Shown here in pieces: positions 60,379 to 64,000 of a stretch of DNA of 64,000 nt. Both the position numbers and the translations under genes were made by a program. This DNA comes from Leishmania infantum JPCM5 (lineage: Eukaryota; Euglenozoa; Kinetoplastea; Trypanosomatida; Trypanosomatidae): assembly GCF_000002875.2 (NCBI RefSeq), contig NC_009405.2, positions 1 through 64,000 on the forward strand. Reading direction: 5' to 3'. The notes below the pieces were generated by a model. That model was not told the origin of the DNA, did not search any database, and saw only the letters and a list, made by a program, of their open reading frames with translations. Numbering within the stretch: position 1 is the first letter of the stretch; every line of letters starts with the position of its first letter.

Positions 60379-63300
60379 ATGGCCGACACGGCACATTCAA
60401 CAGCGCTGCCGGTGTTGGGCGAGGGGAAGCGCGGCGGTAACGGTCGCCTCACCACCATCGCGGCTCCAGTATCCGCGGATGGCTCCATGGACCACGTGGC
60501 GCTCTACCGCCAGTTCTGCGCGGAGGAAGGCTGCAAGGCGAACTCGGCGTTTCTCCGCTACATGCACGACCGCGGCGGCCACTTCAGCCTCGAGCGACTG
60601 AATCTCAGCAACAACTACCTCGGCTCCAAGGGACTTCGACCAGTGATCCGCATGATTGACCTGTGCCAAACCATCGTATCCATCAACCTCGAGAATAACG
60701 GAATCAACAACGACGCCGTTATGGGCCTCTGCGAGGTGCTTCAGCGCCACGTCAGCATCACCTCGCTCAACTTGAGCCACAACCCCATCTCCGTTGCAGG
60801 GGGGAGGCGGCTGCTGCAGCTTGTCGAAGATAACCCCCGCATCACCGAGTTGCTTCTCAACGGGACCGACATCTTCGAAGGGTCGCAGAGCCGCATCCGC
60901 ATGGCCCTGCAGCGCAACTCCGCTACCCAGCTAAGCTCCGGGCCGCACATGGAGGTGAACAAGGAGGTGGCGAGCCCTGCCGCCCTGGCCAGGGCGGCAA
61001 GGTGTCAGCCGCCGTCGCCCCCTGCGCGCCGGCGCGGTGGCCCCGCGGCGGCCAACACCCTGCCTGTCTTGACGTCACCCAAAGCCACACTGCAGGCGAT
61101 CCATCATCACCCCCGCAGCGCCGACAATGCAGCTGCAGACGGCCCCTCCGCAGGGGCAGCGTCGACGTTCAGTGGTGCTGTGTCGCGCCGCAGTCCTGTG
61201 AACGGTTCGTCAAGTTCTTGCAACGGCTTTTCGTACAGTGCTACGTCCGCCGCGGTATTGGAGGCGTCGCCGCGGTACACGTGGCACGAGGTCACGCTCG
61301 GAAAACCACAGCCTCGCCCGCCGCGCCCCGCGGTGGCCTCGCAGGAGCACAAGAGTTTTTCCTTGAGCAAGGTGAAAGACCTCAAGACGCTCTTCGCCGA
61401 GCGGGCGCGGCTGCTCACGGAGATCAACCGGGGGGAGGCCAGCCGGCGCGCTTATGCGGCGCGCCAAGAGCTGATGGCGCTGGAGCGTCATGGCCGACCC
61501 ACCGAGGCCACCGCCACTGGTGCGCAGTCCCGCACGTACCCGGGCGCGGCGACAACAAGCATTCCCCTGCCAGTCCTGCTGACGAACGTGGACGAGGAGG
61601 GCAGTCCCACTGCCAACGCCATCGGCGGCGACGGCGGCGCCGAGAACGCCTCCGTCGACATCTCCGCCGCGCCACACGTCGCCGTGTCTAGTGGCGGAGA
61701 AACAACGGAAGCGGTGCAGCGCAGTGGCAATGCCCACGCAGCGTCCCCGCCCTCCTCCCTGGCAGGTGCAACAGCGTGCATCAATGACGCCCCGGCACCG
61801 ACCACGGTGGTAGGGGTGCAGTCTGCTGAGGCGGGCCTCGCGGACGGGGCCGCCTTGGCTGTCCCGGAGGAGAGGCCCCAGGCCCACACCATCGACGATG
61901 TGTTGACTCTGACTCGCATGAAGCTCCTGACCACGGAGGAGCAGTTCACGGTGCTGTTCGACCAGGGTTGTCGCGAGTACATGAATCGCAACCTGGATGC
62001 CGCGTACATGGCGTGGAACGAGGCGATGCGGATAGCGGTGCGTGAGGGACAGCGGGAGTGGATGGCGGTGGTGGCGAGCAACCTGCAGCGGCTCAGCTAC
62101 GAGCTCCTCGTCGAGGAGGGCGCCTCGCACCTCGAGCACGGTGAGCTGGACAAGGCGCTGGAAACATTCAAGCTCGCCTACGACGTGGCCATGAAGGCGA
62201 AGAACGCAGCCTGGGAGCGGGACATGCGCACGGCGCTGCAGAATGTGCAGAAGGCGCTCTTCCACCGCTGCCATGAGGCGGCCCTGCTCCTTTTCCGCCG
62301 CGCTCAGGAGGACATGAGTGGCGGCGTCGCAGCTACGACGGTGACGGAGGACGACTATTTTCTAATCCCCGGCACGGAGGAAATGGTGCGCCACACCGCC
62401 GCCTTCGTACGAGAGTGGTCGTGTCTGCTGTTGCTGAAAGAGGCGGTCGGCATGTGGGTGGAGGCGACTCGGGCCACGGGGCGGCTCAGCGAGGCGGCCG
62501 CCGCCCCGCTGAAGGAATCTGTGAAAGATGCGGTGTCGCTCGTCGCCGCCTTCATTGCGGAGCACCACTTCAACGCAGCGTCCCCGACGGGCCTGACGTG
62601 GTTCGGCACGGACGCCTACCTCTACCACGAGTGCATCCTCCTTAGCGAGCTGTGGTGCGACCTCGTCGCGTACAGCGAGCAGAACTTGCATCACGGGCTG
62701 CTGAGCGCCATCTGCGCCGCCCAGCTGGGTGAGCTGTACGTCGCCACCTTCCAGCTTCCGCAGGCCCTCGTTCAACTGAACAAGCTGGTCACCTACGGTC
62801 GAACGCAGCGATCCGCTGTGCTTGAGGCGGCGGGCCTGACACTGTGCGGTCGTGTGCATCTTCAGCGAGCAGACTACGCACTGGCGGAGGCGGCCCTCGA
62901 CGAGGCCCTGCGAATCTGGACGGAGCTGCAGAGCGATCCAGCGCCGAAGGTGCTGGCTGACAGCCGCGACGCCGGGGTGTGGCATCGCTACGACGTGGCA
63001 CTGATGGACGCCTCTTCGGTGACAGCAGACGAGACCGCCGTCGCATCGGCACAGGCGACGGCGGTTCAGAAGAGTGCGGCGAGCGCGCCTGCCAAGGCGG
63101 CGGCCGCCGTGCCGGACAGGCTTGAGGAGATGAGAGGCACTACTGGCCACGGCAACAGCAGCACCCGCTTCCGCATCGAGACGCATCTCCCGACGGACGC
63201 GGTCGCCGTGCTCGCCAACATGTGCCGGCACTACAAGGTATGCCTGCTGCTGCACACGTACCGCTACAGCGCCGCCCTAGAGGCGCTGGAGAGCAGCCTC

Positions 63301-64000
63301 AACAATGCCTACAGCGACACCCTGCGCGAGAAGCTGAGGCGCAACTTTCACCTCAGTCCGTCTCTCGATGAGATCGCCGCCATCGCCGGCGTGCTCAAGA
63401 CGCCGCTGGTCTTTTACACCCTGGCCACCAAGTACGACTGGGCCGCCACGGAGGGCGGCTACGCAGCGGAGGACTCGCTGTGCATCTGGGTGGTCTCCGA
63501 GTCCCGGGAGATGCGCTTTGTGGAGGTCAACCTGGCCAAGGACTTCAGGTGCACCCTGAGCGGCCTCATAGCCTCGCTGCGGCGGCAGCTCTGCATCGAG
63601 CCGGAGATGGCGGTGCAGCCGGACATTATCACGGAGCTGCCGAGTCTCTCCTGGCAGGAGCCGCTGCGGGTGCTCTACCAGGCGTGCATCCACCCCATCA
63701 TCGGCTACGTGCGCGCGCTAGACTCGCATCTGCTCCTCGGTGACGGCATCATCACCGTGGTGCCGAGCGGGCAGATGTGGCTGGTGCCCTTCCACGCGCT
63801 GCTGAACGTCAAAGCCGGCGACCGGTATTTCGTCGAGGAAGCCGCCGTCCAGATGGCCTTTTCCGCTACACAAGCCGCCCTCGCCGCCCTCAGCGCGGAG
63901 CGGGTGCAGCAGCAGGACCTGCACCGGGAGGTAGTAGCGGTGCAGCGCGACGCCGATCACGGCGCGGCCGACGCTCTCTTCTACACGCCCTTCCCGTTCG
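60379..64000 (+). CDS. LRR-TPR-CHAT protein (3'-partial)
   Basis: Open from ATG at 60379 to the window edge, at least 1,207 residues. Residues about 37-180: the capping block ALYRQFCAEEGCKANSAFLR and LRRs LERLNLSNNYLGSKGLRP, IVSINLENNGINNDAV, ITSLNLSHNPISVAGG and ITELLLNGTDIFEG. A disordered Ala/Ser/Pro region follows. Helical TPR-type repeats lie at about 520-630 (EEQFTVLFDQGCREYMNRNL, GASHLEHGELDKALETFKLA) and 775-855 (LCGRVHLQRADYALAEAALD). From about 975: SPSLDEIAAIAGVLKTPLVF, CIWVVSESREMRFVEVNL and VVPSGQMWLVPFHALL (about 1127-1142), then YFVEEAAVQMAFSATQAAL. This is the opening of a CHAT domain, the caspase/separase-related (clan CD) protease fold found with TPRs. The expected catalytic His and Cys lie beyond the window, so activity cannot be judged. 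Confidence 0.85.
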   Translation, partial: MADTAHSTALPVLGEGKRGGNGRLTTIAAPVSADGSMDHVALYRQFCAEEGCKANSAFLRYMHDRGGHFSLERLNLSNNYLGSKGLRPVIRMIDLCQTIVSINLENNGINNDAVMGLCEVLQRHVSITSLNLSHNPISVAGGRRLLQLVEDNPRITELLLNGTDIFEGSQSRIRMALQRNSATQLSSGPHMEVNKEVASPAALARAARCQPPSPPARRRGGPAAANTLPVLTSPKATLQAIHHHPRSADNAAADGPSAGAASTFSGAVSRRSPVNGSSSSCNGFSYSATSAAVLEASPRYTWHEVTLGKPQPRPPRPAVASQEHKSFSLSKVKDLKTLFAERARLLTEINRGEASRRAYAARQELMALERHGRPTEATATGAQSRTYPGAATTSIPLPVLLTNVDEEGSPTANAIGGDGGAENASVDISAAPHVAVSSGGETTEAVQRSGNAHAASPPSSLAGATACINDAPAPTTVVGVQSAEAGLADGAALAVPEERPQAHTIDDVLTLTRMKLLTTEEQFTVLFDQGCREYMNRNLDAAYMAWNEAMRIAVREGQREWMAVVASNLQRLSYELLVEEGASHLEHGELDKALETFKLAYDVAMKAKNAAWERDMRTALQNVQKALFHRCHEAALLLFRRAQEDMSGGVAATTVTEDDYFLIPGTEEMVRHTAAFVREWSCLLLLKEAVGMWVEATRATGRLSEAAAAPLKESVKDAVSLVAAFIAEHHFNAASPTGLTWFGTDAYLYHECILLSELWCDLVAYSEQNLHHGLLSAICAAQLGELYVATFQLPQALVQLNKLVTYGRTQRSAVLEAAGLTLCGRVHLQRADYALAEAALDEALRIWTELQSDPAPKVLADSRDAGVWHRYDVALMDASSVTADETAVASAQATAVQKSAASAPAKAAAAVPDRLEEMRGTTGHGNSSTRFRIETHLPTDAVAVLANMCRHYKVCLLLHTYRYSAALEALESSLNNAYSDTLREKLRRNFHLSPSLDEIAAIAGVLKTPLVFYTLATKYDWAATEGGYAAEDSLCIWVVSESREMRFVEVNLAKDFRCTLSGLIASLRRQLCIEPEMAVQPDIITELPSLSWQEPLRVLYQACIHPIIGYVRALDSHLLLGDGIITVVPSGQMWLVPFHALLNVKAGDRYFVEEAAVQMAFSATQAALAALSAERVQQQDLHREVVAVQRDADHGAADALFYTPFPF

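Noticed and set aside
61210..63255. Long minus-strand open frames (354 and 297 codons) under the CHAT gene
   Set aside because: They are antisense shadows of a GC-rich gene; the plus-strand frame has LRR, TPR and CHAT homology over the same bases.
1..64000. CRISPR array, prophage or insertion sequence
   Set aside because: No regular direct repeats with spacers, no phage or transposase genes; the only mobile remnants are the SIDER-like copies.

Overview
The window is a trypanosomatid nuclear chromosome, most likely Leishmania. The genes are intronless and GC-rich, lie in head-to-tail arrays, and are separated by long UTR/intergenic stretches rich in pyrimidine tracts on the coding strand with AG acceptors just before many start codons (trans-splicing signals). 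The histone H4 is the divergent trypanosomatid form. Three degenerate SIDER-like retroposons sit downstream of genes. From memory, a phosphoglycan galactosyltransferase next to histone H4 is the left end of Leishmania chromosome 2; that placement is knowledge plus inference and was not computed here.

Layout: positions 1-7772 belong to a minus-strand unit with two genes, an SCG-type beta-1,3-galactosyltransferase and histone H4, plus about 3.1 kb without recognisable genes at the left edge. A divergent strand-switch region (about 7.77-8.75 kb) contains a C10-T-C3 tract. From 8.76 kb to the right edge everything is on the plus strand: a METTL2/6/8-like methyltransferase, RBX1, a MAM33/p22-like protein, two tandem BAR-like genes each followed by a SIDER copy, a Qc-SNARE, an Asp-box propeller protein, an acylated WD40 protein, an unknown protein with a C-terminal membrane segment, an MFS transporter, three small unknown proteins, an LRR protein with an array of calpain domain-III-like modules (interrupted by a 101-N gap), mitochondrial-type DNA topoisomerase IA, a two-membrane-span sensor with a degenerate cyclase domain and an intact STE11-like kinase, a possible small gene plus a SIDER copy, a PPR-like protein with a four-Cys cluster, a pseudokinase, an LRR protein, a Nop9-like Pumilio protein, and a large LRR-TPR-CHAT protein running off the right edge.

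The genes form one or two polycistronic units rather than functional operons, so neighbourhood says little about shared function. The most unusual items are the LRR-TPR-CHAT protein, the sensor/pseudocyclase/kinase fusion, the pseudokinase that has lost every core catalytic residue, and an N-terminal LRR module shared by the calpain-array and CHAT proteins.
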